Positions 15,687 to 23,495 of a DNA stretch of 24,877 bases are shown here, piece after piece. The stretch spans positions 54,136 to 79,012 of the forward strand of contig DBTS01000097.1 in assembly GCA_002307175.1 (NCBI GenBank), read 5' to 3'. This stretch comes from Rhodocyclaceae bacterium UBA1310. GTDB taxonomy: Bacteria > Pseudomonadota > Gammaproteobacteria > Burkholderiales > Rhodocyclaceae. Position 1 is the stretch's first letter. The number at the start of each line of letters is the position of its first letter. Position numbers and translations under genes: made by a program. The notes beneath the pieces are model-generated. The model ran no database searches. It had not been told where the DNA came from and was given only the letters and a program-made list of their open reading frames with translations.

Positions 15687-16268
15687 ATGCATAACTCCAT
15701 TATCTGCAAGATTTCAGCCGCCCTGCTCCTCACCTGCGTCATGGCTTGTTCCCTGGCGCAGGAAAAACCGGATGCTCAGGCCGCTGCAAAAACCCAGACT
15801 GCCGCGCCACTGCCCGACCCCAAGGTCGGCGAAGGTGTCTCGACAAGTTCAGGCAGCATTTCTTCAATGATCGACACCACCCTGAGTTATCTGGGTGTGC
15901 GTTACCGCTGGGGTGGCAACGGGCCCTCAGGAGGCGGCTTCGACTGCAGCGGCCTGATCAAGAAGGTGTTTGGTGACTCGCTGGGGATGAATCTGCCGCG
16001 CACCGCCGCACAGATTGCCCGACTTGGGGAAAAGGTTGGCCGCCAGGATCTGCAACCGGGCGATCTGGTGTTCTTCAACACCCTGCACCAGACCTTCTCG
16101 CACGTCGGCATCTATCTCGGCGAAAACAAGTTCGTCCATGCTCCCACCACTGGCAGCAACGTGAGGATCGACAACATTACGGAGAGCTACTGGAACCAGC
16201 GCTTCTCCGGCGGCCGTCGCCTGCTGATCCCGGACGCCTCTGCGGACATGACACCAGCAAAAAACTGA
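15687..16268 (+). CDS. NlpC/P60 family cell-wall hydrolase, exported
   Basis: A 193-residue protein. The ATG at 15687 gives a signal peptide (LLLTCVMACSLA). Cleavage is probably after SLA; a lipobox reading VMAC is possible but has an unusual second residue. After a linker comes the NlpC/P60 domain: Cys87 in FDCSGLIKK, His139 in SHVGIYLG and the third polar residue His151 in FVHAPT. These are the catalytic residues of papain-like gamma-D-glutamyl-diamino acid endopeptidases. The motifs VRYRWGG and LQPGDLVFF are also typical. The protein should cut peptidoglycan stem peptides in the periplasm. Length and domain layout match Spr/MepS-type or NlpC-type single-domain enzymes. Its promoter appears to be sigma-54 type. 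Confidence 0.93.
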   Translation: MHNSIICKISAALLLTCVMACSLAQEKPDAQAAAKTQTAAPLPDPKVGEGVSTSSGSISSMIDTTLSYLGVRYRWGGNGPSGGGFDCSGLIKKVFGDSLGMNLPRTAAQIARLGEKVGRQDLQPGDLVFFNTLHQTFSHVGIYLGENKFVHAPTTGSNVRIDNITESYWNQRFSGGRRLLIPDASADMTPAKN

Positions 16269-16276
16269 GCCCGACA

Positions 16277-16302
16277 GGCAATGCCTTGACCAAGGCGTTG
16301 CC
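16277..16302. terminator. Hairpin between convergent genes
   Basis: A strong stem (GGCAATGCCTTG / CAAGGCGTTGCC, one G-T wobble) starts 9 bases after the NlpC/P60 stop. It lies 29 bases past the end of the family B genes, which run toward it on the minus strand. It has no T-run on either side, so it may serve as a 3' end or processing barrier for both transcripts. Confidence 0.55.
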
Positions 16303-16330
16303 ACAGGCACTTCAGTTTGCCTGCAACCTG

Positions 16331-16924
16331 CTACTTTGCCGGCGGATGTAGCCGCCTTTTGCCGCTTGCCTTGCCAGAAGAGGCGGAAGCCGCAGCTACT
16401 GCAGCAGGAGCGTTCCACTTCAGCGAACGCAGGATGTCGTCAAAAACCTGCCCGGCACTCTCCTGATCATCCGACACCAGCGTAAGAAACGCCTGCCCGC
16501 GGGCACTGCACGACAGCGCAATGCCCGTGATGTCATTCTTTTCTGGTGCATTCGGTGCCATCGTGCGGTATTCAATGATTCCGCCGGTTTTTTCCGCCCG
16601 TTGCAAAGGCTCCAGATGCATGCTTTTGCCGAGCTTTTCAACCATCTCGCGGATAGTGGTATCGCAACTACCGGCACAAGGAATCAGACCGGCTTCAGCC
16701 GCCGAAGGATCATTCGAGCAAAACTGCACGAGAAGCATGGGCATCGACATACTACCCACGCGGCGGTCCCCTCCCATCACCAATTCGCGGCTTGTATTGG
16801 TGCGCACATGCCATTGCGGCGGCACCTGCAGCGTAAACATGCTGGCCTGCATGGTATCGGCCCAAGCCACGCCGGACACCATGACAAAAAGGGAAAATGG
16901 CCCGCACAGGCGCTTCAACAGCAC
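16331..16924 (-). CDS. Family B exported protein, copy 3 of the operon
   Basis: The start is a GTG at 16924 with a strong ribosome site (GGAGGGAG) upstream. It gives a clean signal peptide (MLLKRLCGPFSLFVMVSGVAWA). The 197-residue product has the family B pattern: MFTLQVPPQWHV, LLVQFC, LIPCAGSC, ALSC and a final DDILRSLKW. The four cysteines at these places are shared with both upstream paralogs and could form two disulfides. A basic Ala/Ser/Lys-rich tail of ~25 residues (ASASSGKASGKRRLHPPAK) is unique to this copy and may bind cell wall or nucleic acid. Family not recognised. The P-x-W start and the terminal LRSLxW segment resemble PsbP/DcrB-like folds; this is a guess. Confidence 0.83.
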   Translation of the reverse strand: MLLKRLCGPFSLFVMVSGVAWADTMQASMFTLQVPPQWHVRTNTSRELVMGGDRRVGSMSMPMLLVQFCSNDPSAAEAGLIPCAGSCDTTIREMVEKLGKSMHLEPLQRAEKTGGIIEYRTMAPNAPEKNDITGIALSCSARGQAFLTLVSDDQESAGQVFDDILRSLKWNAPAAVAAASASSGKASGKRRLHPPAK

Positions 16925-17107
16925 AGTAATCTCCCTCCGCAAACAACACCGGAATTCTAGCCCGAACGGGTGAAAAACATGAAAGGGGCGGACGGGAACC
17001 GCCCCCGAGTCTGAACGCCGACAGCTACAATTGAACAGATTCCACACCCCATCAGCACACTACTTCGCATCAGAGAACACCTGCTCAATCCTCAAGCCAG
17101 GATTGAA

Positions 17108-17632
17108 TCAGGGACTTTGCGGCGAAAACCACTGCAAGGAGCGCAGAATCGCATCAAACTGCTCGCGCACCGAGCTGGTGTCTTCTGCCACCAATGACAG
17201 ATACGCATGCCCCGTCGCGCTGCACGAAAACCCCAGCGTAGCGGCCCGCCTGCCATCCCGCGCCAGCCCGGTGGTGTGGTACTCGACAACACCCTGTCCC
17301 CTGTCTGTCTGCTGCAGGGGCTGCAACTGCATCGTCTCGGAAAGCTCGGTCAGAATCTTGCGGGCGCCATCTTCACAACTATCCGAACAGGCCGTCAGCC
17401 CGTCAGCCTCATCCGCACGGGTAGCACAATACTGCACCATCATCCCCGGCAAAGGCACCCCGTCCACAAGCACCTCACTCCCCGCCAGTACCAGAAGACC
17501 CGGCTCATTCGAATAGACATGCCAGGGAGCCACCGCCTGCACCGAGAACAACGGAGTTTCCAGTGTTTCAGCGTGTGCGGCGAAACTGCAGCACAAAGAA
17601 GCAGCAAGCCATCCGGATTTAATGATCTTCAC
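17108..17632 (-). CDS. Family B exported protein, copy 2 of the operon
   Basis: A 174-residue protein. A GTG at 17632 (MKIIKSGWLAASLCCSFAAHA) with AGAGGTA upstream is the best start: it gives a typical signal peptide, whereas ATGs at 17650 and 17662 lack ribosome sites. The mature part shows LFSVQAVAPWHV, MMVQYC, LTACSDSC, GFSC and FDAILRSLQW. Cysteine positions are the same as in the other two family B proteins. It lies 183 bases before copy 3 and 58 bases after copy 1 on the same strand, so a three-gene operon is likely. Function unknown; export is the only firm inference. Confidence 0.83.
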   Translation of the reverse strand: MKIIKSGWLAASLCCSFAAHAETLETPLFSVQAVAPWHVYSNEPGLLVLAGSEVLVDGVPLPGMMVQYCATRADEADGLTACSDSCEDGARKILTELSETMQLQPLQQTDRGQGVVEYHTTGLARDGRRAATLGFSCSATGHAYLSLVAEDTSSVREQFDAILRSLQWFSPQSP

Positions 17633-17690
17633 GCAATACCTCTGCCTCATTGCAATATGCATCCAACCACCCAGCCACCAAGCCTGCTCG

Positions 17691-18251
17691 TCACGGATTC
17701 TTCTGCGGCAAGGCTGCTGTACGCCATTGCAGAGTCTGCATGATCGCCTCAAACTGGGCATTCAGGCCTTCAGCAGGCCCGTCAGAGGCTAGGCTGACAT
17801 AAGCCCTCCCCAGCGGATTGCACGAAAGCGCAAACTCAGCCATATATTTACCGGACTTGGCCTTGCCCTGCAGGCGGAATTCGTTGGTCTGGCCGCGACG
17901 CGTGCTTTCCAGCTTTCCCAGTACCATTGAACCGGAAAATTCAGACAACATCTGCTGCGCCGCAAGCTCACAGCTATCCGAACACGGCGTCAGGCCGACA
18001 GACTGCGCGGTCATCTCTTCAACGCAGTACTGTGCCGAGAGCATGGGTGTGGGCACGCCGTCCACAATGCGGGGACCACCCGCCAGCAGGATACTTTTCC
18101 CATCGCCGCGCACTTTCCATACAGCGGGCACCTGCAGACTAAACAGCCGCGTATCCGCAACCTGCGTAGTCGCCTCCTCAGCCCGAGCAATCGGGCTGAG
18201 CATCACCATTATCGCCACGAGAGCCAAACTGCGCCTGATCAACACAAACAT
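17691..18251 (-). CDS. Family B exported protein, copy 1 of the operon
   Basis: A 186-residue protein. The ATG at 18251 has GGAG eight bases upstream; another ATG at 18257 is in frame but touches the ribosome site. Signal peptide: MFVLIRRSLALVAIMVMLSP, cleaved after ARA. The mature protein shows LFSLQVPAVWKV, LSAQYC, LTPCSDSC, ALSC and FEAIMQTLQW. This is the first gene of three related copies, and no promoter is evident in the upstream open stretch. The four conserved cysteines and the Trp near each end define the family. I know no named domain with this pattern. Confidence 0.84.
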   Translation of the reverse strand: MFVLIRRSLALVAIMVMLSPIARAEEATTQVADTRLFSLQVPAVWKVRGDGKSILLAGGPRIVDGVPTPMLSAQYCVEEMTAQSVGLTPCSDSCELAAQQMLSEFSGSMVLGKLESTRRGQTNEFRLQGKAKSGKYMAEFALSCNPLGRAYVSLASDGPAEGLNAQFEAIMQTLQWRTAALPQKNP

Positions 18252-18451
18252 ATGCATCTCCGCCTTTTCCTGGAAATCACCCGCCATCTTGCCGCATGAG
18301 CACAGACGGCTTGGTGGGTACCTCAAAAGAAGGATTCTCCCGTAAGCACCGTTTCCAGCCAAACACTTTGCGCCATCCGGCAGGCTCAGGGTGCCAAGCT
18401 CCTCCGTGTCAGCGGTCAGAACAGCACAATGGTTTTCGCAAGCCACCTTGC

Positions 18452-18477
18452 GGTGGAGCTATTCGCCGCATTTCACC
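18452..18477. repeat. Short palindromic repeat (REP-like)
   Basis: GGTGGA-(14)-TTCACC with CGC-rich loop text. It resembles the unit at 21579-21606 (GGTGCAATTCGCTGCGC type) in arms and loop style. Such intergenic stem-loops are common dispersed repeats in proteobacteria. Confidence 0.4.
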
Positions 18478-18691
18478 AACCCAACATTGTCTTCGTTTAT
18501 CGTCGAGTTACGCAGGGCAAATAGAGTGAAGCGCAACTGCACTTCGCTCCGCAGCTCCAGCTAACGCAGCACCCTACGCAGACCTTCCGGCAGTTCAGCT
18601 TGTGGCGTGGTCGGTGGAGAGTTTGCGATTGATGATGAGCTGCAGAGAAAGCAAAAATTGGAATTTGCTGATATCTGATTAGCATTCCTAT

Positions 18692-18718
18692 ATGTTTGTT
18701 TTTCGAACAAACATTTTT
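18692..18718 (+). terminator. AT-rich hairpin followed by T-run
   Basis: ATGTTTGTT (18692-18700), loop TTTCG, AACAAACAT (18706-18714), then TTTTG. The 9-base stem is perfect, and the T-run lies on the plus strand. The adjoining ankyrin gene runs on the minus strand, where no equally good T-run follows, so which transcript it ends is unclear. Confidence 0.45.
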
Positions 18719-18807
18719 GACGCCGCACACGGGAAAAACTTTATGAAATGAATTTGAAATTACCTGGAATCCATTAAGCCAGCAGCCAACCTGGCTGAAC
18801 CCAGGCC

Positions 18808-19236
18808 TTATTTCACGGCGCTGAGTACCGCGCGCTGCAGTGGCGCAAGGCACAAACCAAGATCCAGATGATGTTCCAGCTCGCGGATATGTTCGGCAAG
18901 GCGTTTGACATGCTGAATCTGGCGTTCGCGATCAAAACAGGGTTCGGTCTCCAGCGCCAGAGGATCAGCGCCCTGCGCCAGCAGATAACCAGCCAGACTC
19001 AGGTGGCCAAATACCATCGCCACATTCAGTGGCGTAAAACCAAGCTCACCGCGCTGGTTAAGATTGATGCCGTTTTCAACCAGGACCCTGGCAGCATCCA
19101 TATCACCCCAGCTACACACGCAATGCAACGCGTTATCGCCAAGAGCATTCGTATCGTTGATCGAATGAAAATCCACATAGCCAAAATCTGGAGTGTTTTG
19201 CACACTACGCAAGAGATCCTGGATTTGATCGTTCAT
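18808..19236 (-). CDS. Ankyrin-repeat protein
   Basis: A 142-residue cytoplasmic protein. The start at 19236 (MNDQIQDLL) is supported by AGAGGA eight bases before it. Two clear ankyrin repeats: GDNALHCVCSWGDMDAARVL followed by VENGINLN, then GELGFTPLNVAMVFGHLSLA followed by LLAQGADP. An N-terminal helix and a C-terminal helical part (RQIQHVKRLAEHIRELEHHL) flank them. Ankyrin repeats bind proteins. Small proteins of this type are often found as immunity or antitoxin-like partners in proteobacteria, but also elsewhere. It diverges from the phospholipase D-like gene across a 537-base AT-rich gap, which makes a functional pair conceivable but unproven. Confidence 0.85.
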   Translation of the reverse strand: MNDQIQDLLRSVQNTPDFGYVDFHSINDTNALGDNALHCVCSWGDMDAARVLVENGINLNQRGELGFTPLNVAMVFGHLSLAGYLLAQGADPLALETEPCFDRERQIQHVKRLAEHIRELEHHLDLGLCLAPLQRAVLSAVK

Positions 19237-19773
19237 CGCCCGATTTCCTCTCTGCCCTACTGACTCAAGCACTCTGTCCTTCGTGCTTGGCGAGCAATAT
19301 ACATTATGCATTCAGCAGAAGGCAAAGAATTTTACACAGAACCTGAAGCAGTCCGAAAAGTAGAAAAAACAAACTATTTTGAATACTGTAAATGCATAAT
19401 TCAGCCAGACAGATCAGAAAAAAAGATGCAAAAACAATACAACAAGCCGTTATGTCACTTTAACAAAACGAAATAACAATATGTTTATATTGGATTTATA
19501 GAAACACGCCTACCTAAAAAGGCAAATACCGTCACGTACCATGGATATCGGAATTATGATGTGTTCCAAGCAAGCTTACCGGCACCCCATCCCCCTTGCG
19601 ATCCGGCAATCGCCCGTTTGATTAGCCCCAGCTCAGCCCTGTACTTTCGGGCACGCCTCCGAATCTGCCACCAGGGCAGTCACACGCCTCCCGATGGAAA
19701 TCTTCTGTCATCATGCCGTCTCCCCTGCATCTGATCATGTTGCGGTGCTTATCCATTTTCGGGAGCTTCTGCC
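19237..19773. other. AT-rich divergent control region
   Basis: About 540 bases between the divergent ankyrin and phospholipase D-like genes. Bases ~19310-19530 are far richer in A and T than the surroundings. An inverted pair ATTATGCATT (19303-19312) and AATGCATAAT (19391-19400), both followed by TCAG, could be binding sites. No coding frame is supported. Promoters for both genes are presumably here, but I see no strong consensus boxes. Confidence 0.5.
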
Positions 19774-21468
19774 ATGCCATTCCGTGTCAGCGTACTGACA
19801 AACTGTGATGATGTATTCCTGGCCTGGGAGCCGGGTGTAGATATCCCGCACTGCCTCGGGTTCTCTATTGAGCGACGCCTGAACGGCTCCACCACGCTGC
19901 TGGAAAACCGTGTGGGCTTCACAGGCATGCCGCTACCCGCCAAAGGAACACCAGCCTCCTCTGCAGATTACCCATTCCAGCGCCTGAGCTGGACCGATCA
20001 CGGCCCGCACCTTGGCAACACCCTCGCCTACCGCATCACGGCGCGTGTGGGCACCCCCGGCAGCCTGCGTGACGGTCCATCCTCGGGATGGACAGAGGAG
20101 ATCACCCTGAGCGCCACCTATGGCGCCAGCGAAGCCTATTTCAACCGTGGCGTGGTGCTCTCGCAGTTCGTCGCCCGCATCATGCAGGACAACCACTGGA
20201 GCGCCACAGACATCAAGAAGCACGCTGGTGAGGTCAATGACAAACTGCGCGAATTCCTCTCCGGCGAGCTGCGCCTGGCACTCCTGCGCCTGTTGCAGGA
20301 GATCAGCTCAGACAGCAGCAGCGCGCTGCACGCCGCACTCTTCGAGCTGAGCGACCCGGAACTCCTGCCCGCACTCGCAGCTCTTGGCCCGCGCGCCCAT
20401 GTGGTACTTGGCAACGGAGCAGTGCAGCACAAGGGCGACGACGAGAATGCCGCGGCCCGCAGCACCCTCAAGGCTGCCGGTGTGGATGTGCGCGACCGCA
20501 TGTGTGCCCCCGGCTTCCTCGCCCACAACAAATTCTGCGTCATCAGCCGGCAGGGCAAGCCGGCAACCGTCTGGACCGGCAGCACCAACTGGCAGGCCAC
20601 CGGCCTGTGCACCCAGGCCAACAACGGCATCCTGGTACACGATGCGGCACTCGCCGGAGCCTTCCAGACCGCCTGGGAGCGCCTGGCGCAAAGCGGTGAC
20701 GGGCATCCCGCCGCGCTCAAGGCAGCCAATACCGTGAATCCGCCAGCGGATTACCGGCTGGCCGATGACTCCACCGCCTACGCACAGTTCACGGCAGTCA
20801 CCGCTTCCACCAAAGGCTATCAGGCGCTGGACATCAGCGAACTCCTGGATCTGATCGCAGGCGCCAGACAGAGCCTGCTGTTTGCGATGTTCATGCCCGG
20901 CGAACAGATCTTCGAAGCTGCCGTGAATCGCGGCGACCAGATCTTCGTGCGCGGCGTAGCCAACACCTTCCTCAAGGATAGCGAAGGCCAGCCCGGCGAC
21001 GCCTCCAGCGTTTCGGTCGACATGGTCAACAATGGCCAGCGCCGCAATTTCGGGCTTGATGTGGTGCGCCCGGCAAGCTTCAAATCCTTCGCTGAATGGG
21101 CTGCAGAAATCACCACCCAGCAGTTCAATGCAATCGGGCACGCAATCATCCACTCCAAGGTACTCGTGATCGACGCCTGGGGAGAGCATCCCACCATCGT
21201 CACCGGCTCGCACAACTTCTCGAAAACGGCGAGCCAGAGCAATGACGAGAACTTCATCGTCATCACCGGAAACCGGGCACTTGCGCAGGCCTATGCAGTC
21301 AACTGCCTCGGCCTGTATGACCACTACCGTTGGCGCGAGTATGTCTCCCGTACCCAGCAGCAGGGCAAACAACCGTGGAGCCATCTTTCCGATGACCCGG
21401 AATGGCTTGCACAGTATCGCAAAGATGAGGATAGACAGGCTTTGCTGCGGGCGCTTAGGGTGGCGTAG
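19774..21468 (+). CDS. Phospholipase D-like domain protein
   Basis: A 564-residue protein without signal peptide. The N-terminal ~100 residues form a beta-rich fibronectin-like segment (DDVFLAWEPGVDIPHCLGFS, later FQRLSWTDHG). Two PLD motifs follow. The first is HNKFCVIS (His251, Lys253) with GSTNW (269-273); its usual Asp after four residues is Ser258. The second is complete: HSKVLVID (His460, Lys462, Asp467), GSHN (478-481) and Glu492. Known: two HKD motifs pair to form one active site for phosphodiester cleavage of lipids or nucleic acids. Ribosome site GGGAG supports the ATG at 19774. Cytoplasmic location is inferred. Substrate unknown; nuclease, lipase or secreted effector are all possible. 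It diverges from an ankyrin gene. Confidence 0.88.
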   Translation: MPFRVSVLTNCDDVFLAWEPGVDIPHCLGFSIERRLNGSTTLLENRVGFTGMPLPAKGTPASSADYPFQRLSWTDHGPHLGNTLAYRITARVGTPGSLRDGPSSGWTEEITLSATYGASEAYFNRGVVLSQFVARIMQDNHWSATDIKKHAGEVNDKLREFLSGELRLALLRLLQEISSDSSSALHAALFELSDPELLPALAALGPRAHVVLGNGAVQHKGDDENAAARSTLKAAGVDVRDRMCAPGFLAHNKFCVISRQGKPATVWTGSTNWQATGLCTQANNGILVHDAALAGAFQTAWERLAQSGDGHPAALKAANTVNPPADYRLADDSTAYAQFTAVTASTKGYQALDISELLDLIAGARQSLLFAMFMPGEQIFEAAVNRGDQIFVRGVANTFLKDSEGQPGDASSVSVDMVNNGQRRNFGLDVVRPASFKSFAEWAAEITTQQFNAIGHAIIHSKVLVIDAWGEHPTIVTGSHNFSKTASQSNDENFIVITGNRALAQAYAVNCLGLYDHYRWREYVSRTQQQGKQPWSHLSDDPEWLAQYRKDEDRQALLRALRVA

Positions 21469-21578
21469 GAAAACACAGTGAAACACAGAAGGATCTTCCG
21501 AGCAACCGGATCAGCGACACAGCCGACATCCAAAAAATTCGAACTGCAATTCACTGGGAAAAAGAAATGCACGCGGAA

Positions 21579-21606
21579 GGTGCAATTCGCTGCGCTCATT
21601 GACACC
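21579..21606. repeat. Palindromic repeat, GGTGCAAT type
   Basis: GGTGCAAT ... ATTGACACC with a CGCTGCGC loop and one bulged base. It resembles the common proteobacterial intergenic stem-loop of the GGTGCAATACGC...GCACC kind. Followed by CCTACG, the usual edge. Confidence 0.5.
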
Positions 21607-21645
21607 CTACGAAAATCGCCGTACGAAGGCGTGCCAATGGCGTAG

Positions 21646-21673
21646 GTTGGGTAAGCCAAAGGCGCCACCCAAC
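21646..21673. repeat. Palindromic repeat, GTTGGGT type
   Basis: GTTGGGT (21646-21652) pairs with ACCCAAC (21667-21673), with an inner GCC/GGC. It is preceded by GTAG, which gives the GTAGGTTGGGT form of a widely seen intergenic repeat. It lies 40 bases from the preceding unit. Confidence 0.5.
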
Positions 21674-21778
21674 GCTTCTATGCTCACCTGCAATAATGCC
21701 TCTGGTTTCCTACCATCACCAGCCCCCACCCGACCCTATCACTCAAACATTCAACCACGCAATTCGCATAAAACCAAT

Positions 21779-23440
21779 CTAGCCCGACACCTTCCCTGGT
21801 GAACGCGGATCAAGATTACCCCGCACCCCACCCGAAAAGCTCTTCACATCAAAACCTTCCTGGGCGAGCACGCGGGCAGCGAAGTAACTCGTCTTGCCCA
21901 TCGCACAGACGGTGACGACGGGGCGCGTACGATCAAGCCGGGCGAGATTGTCGCGCAGGCTCGGGAATGGGATGTTGAGTGCCGCCACGGGTAGCGGGAA
22001 TGCTTCGGCGAGTGCCTTACCACGCACATCGACGATCTGCACCTGCGGGTCTTGCGGCAGTTCGGTGATGTGGCGCACCAGTCCGTCGCGACGATCACAG
22101 GCGGCAAAGCCGGCAAGATTGATCACATCCTTGGCAGCGCCGAAAGGTGGCGCGTAGGCAAATTCCAGATGGCACAGGTCGTCAATCGTCATGCCCGCGA
22201 TAATCGCCGTGGCGAGCACATCGAGGCGTTTGTCGATGCCCTCGCAGCCTGTGGCCTGCGCTCCGAGCAGACGCCCACTTGCAGGTTCCCACAGGATCTT
22301 CAGGGTGATGGGCTGCGCGCCGGGATAATAGCCGGCGTGATGCTCGGCATTCACCGTTACGCTTTCATAGGTGCGCCCGGCGGCCTGCAGGCGCTTCTCG
22401 CTCCAGCCGGTGATACCTGCCGCCACACTGAACCCGCGCACGATGGCCGTACCCAGTGAGCCCGGATAAGGCTGTGCCTTTCCACCCAGACAGATGTGAT
22501 CTGCAGCCACGCGGCCCTGGCGGTTCGCCGGCCCACCCATAGGCAAGTTGACTGCTTCGCCGCTGAGACGATCGGCAGTGAGCACGGCATCGCCTGCCGC
22601 GTAGATCGCCGGGTCGGAAGTCTGCATGAAATTGTTAACCACGATATGCCCGCGTGGCCCCAACGCCAGCCCTGCCTCACGTGCCAGTGCAGTATCCGGC
22701 ATCACGCCGATGGAGAGAATCACCAGATCCGCTGCCAGCACGCGGCCGGAATTGAGGTGGCAGTTCAGCTCGCCAACCACCGGCTCGAAGCGCGCCACGC
22801 CATCACCAAGGATAATCTCGATATCATGCGCCCGGAGTTCACTTGCGAGAAGTGCCGTCATCGGCGCATCAAGCTGCGGAAAAATCTGTGGCTGCAACTC
22901 CACCAGATGCACGGAGAGCCCCTTGTGACGCAACTGCTCGCTCATTTCCACACCGATAAACCCCGCCCCGATCACCACGGCACGCCTGCCCGGCGTGGCG
23001 GCTGTCGCAATGCGATCCATATCCTGGAGATTGCGTAGAGTCATCACGCGGGTGTCGTCGATGCCCGGGAGACTTGGCCGCAACGGCTTGGCTCCCGGCG
23101 CCAGCATGAGCCTGTCGTAAGCCAGCCACTCGTGCCGGTCGTCCGCCAGATAACGTACTTCCACACGCCGCCCGGCGCGGTCGATACTCACTGCCTCGCA
23201 GCCCGTGCGCACATCGAGGGCCAGCAGTGCAGTGAGGCTCTCCGGCGTCTGCACGGCCAGCGCGCTACGCTCGGTGATCTCACCGCCGACATAATAGGGC
23301 AGGCCACAGTTGGCAAATGACACATCCGGCCCGCGCTCAAGGAGGGTGATCTGCGCGTGTTCATCAAGCCTGCGCAGGCGGGCCGCAAACGACGCCCCGG
23401 CAGCCACGCCGCCAATCACGATGATTTTCTGGGTTCCCAC
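21779..23440 (-). CDS. CoA-disulfide reductase-like flavoprotein fused to rhodanese
   Basis: A 553-residue protein. The start is a GTG at 23440 with GAGGAG upstream. Residues 1-~450 are a pyridine nucleotide-disulfide oxidoreductase: FAD site VIGGVAAGASFAA, redox Cys45 in SFANCGLPYY, NAD(P)H site VVIGAGFIGVEMSEQL, FAD site IYAAGDA and the dimer-domain YAPPFGAAKDVIN. The last ~100 residues are a rhodanese domain with Cys512 in VCAMGKTSYFAA. Known: such fusions (CoADR-Rhd, Npsr) reduce CoA persulfides, polysulfide or CoA disulfide with NAD(P)H. It diverges from a persulfide-type regulator and sulfur transporters, so a role in sulfane-sulfur metabolism is well supported. Confidence 0.92.
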   Translation of the reverse strand: MGTQKIIVIGGVAAGASFAARLRRLDEHAQITLLERGPDVSFANCGLPYYVGGEITERSALAVQTPESLTALLALDVRTGCEAVSIDRAGRRVEVRYLADDRHEWLAYDRLMLAPGAKPLRPSLPGIDDTRVMTLRNLQDMDRIATAATPGRRAVVIGAGFIGVEMSEQLRHKGLSVHLVELQPQIFPQLDAPMTALLASELRAHDIEIILGDGVARFEPVVGELNCHLNSGRVLAADLVILSIGVMPDTALAREAGLALGPRGHIVVNNFMQTSDPAIYAAGDAVLTADRLSGEAVNLPMGGPANRQGRVAADHICLGGKAQPYPGSLGTAIVRGFSVAAGITGWSEKRLQAAGRTYESVTVNAEHHAGYYPGAQPITLKILWEPASGRLLGAQATGCEGIDKRLDVLATAIIAGMTIDDLCHLEFAYAPPFGAAKDVINLAGFAACDRRDGLVRHITELPQDPQVQIVDVRGKALAEAFPLPVAALNIPFPSLRDNLARLDRTRPVVTVCAMGKTSYFAARVLAQEGFDVKSFSGGVRGNLDPRSPGKVSG

Positions 23441-23495
23441 GCTGACTCCTCGTTATGATGAACAAAGGCCACCCCGGATCGGGCTGCCTGATAAC

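Larger units (their letters stand above)
18252..18807. other. Non-coding stretch between family B and the ankyrin gene
   Basis: About 555 bases without a supported gene. It contains a short palindromic repeat (18452-18477) and a hairpin with T-run (18692-18718), annotated separately. The region from about 18640 to 18780 is AT-rich. Confidence 0.45.
21469..21778. other. Intergenic stretch with palindromic repeats
   Basis: About 310 bases between convergent genes, without a supported gene. It holds two adjacent stem-loop repeats (21579-21606 and 21646-21673), annotated separately. Confidence 0.5.

Noticed and set aside
20308..21486. A 392-codon open frame opposite the PLD-like gene
   Set aside because: Shadow frame in GC-rich coding DNA; the plus strand carries the HKD motifs.
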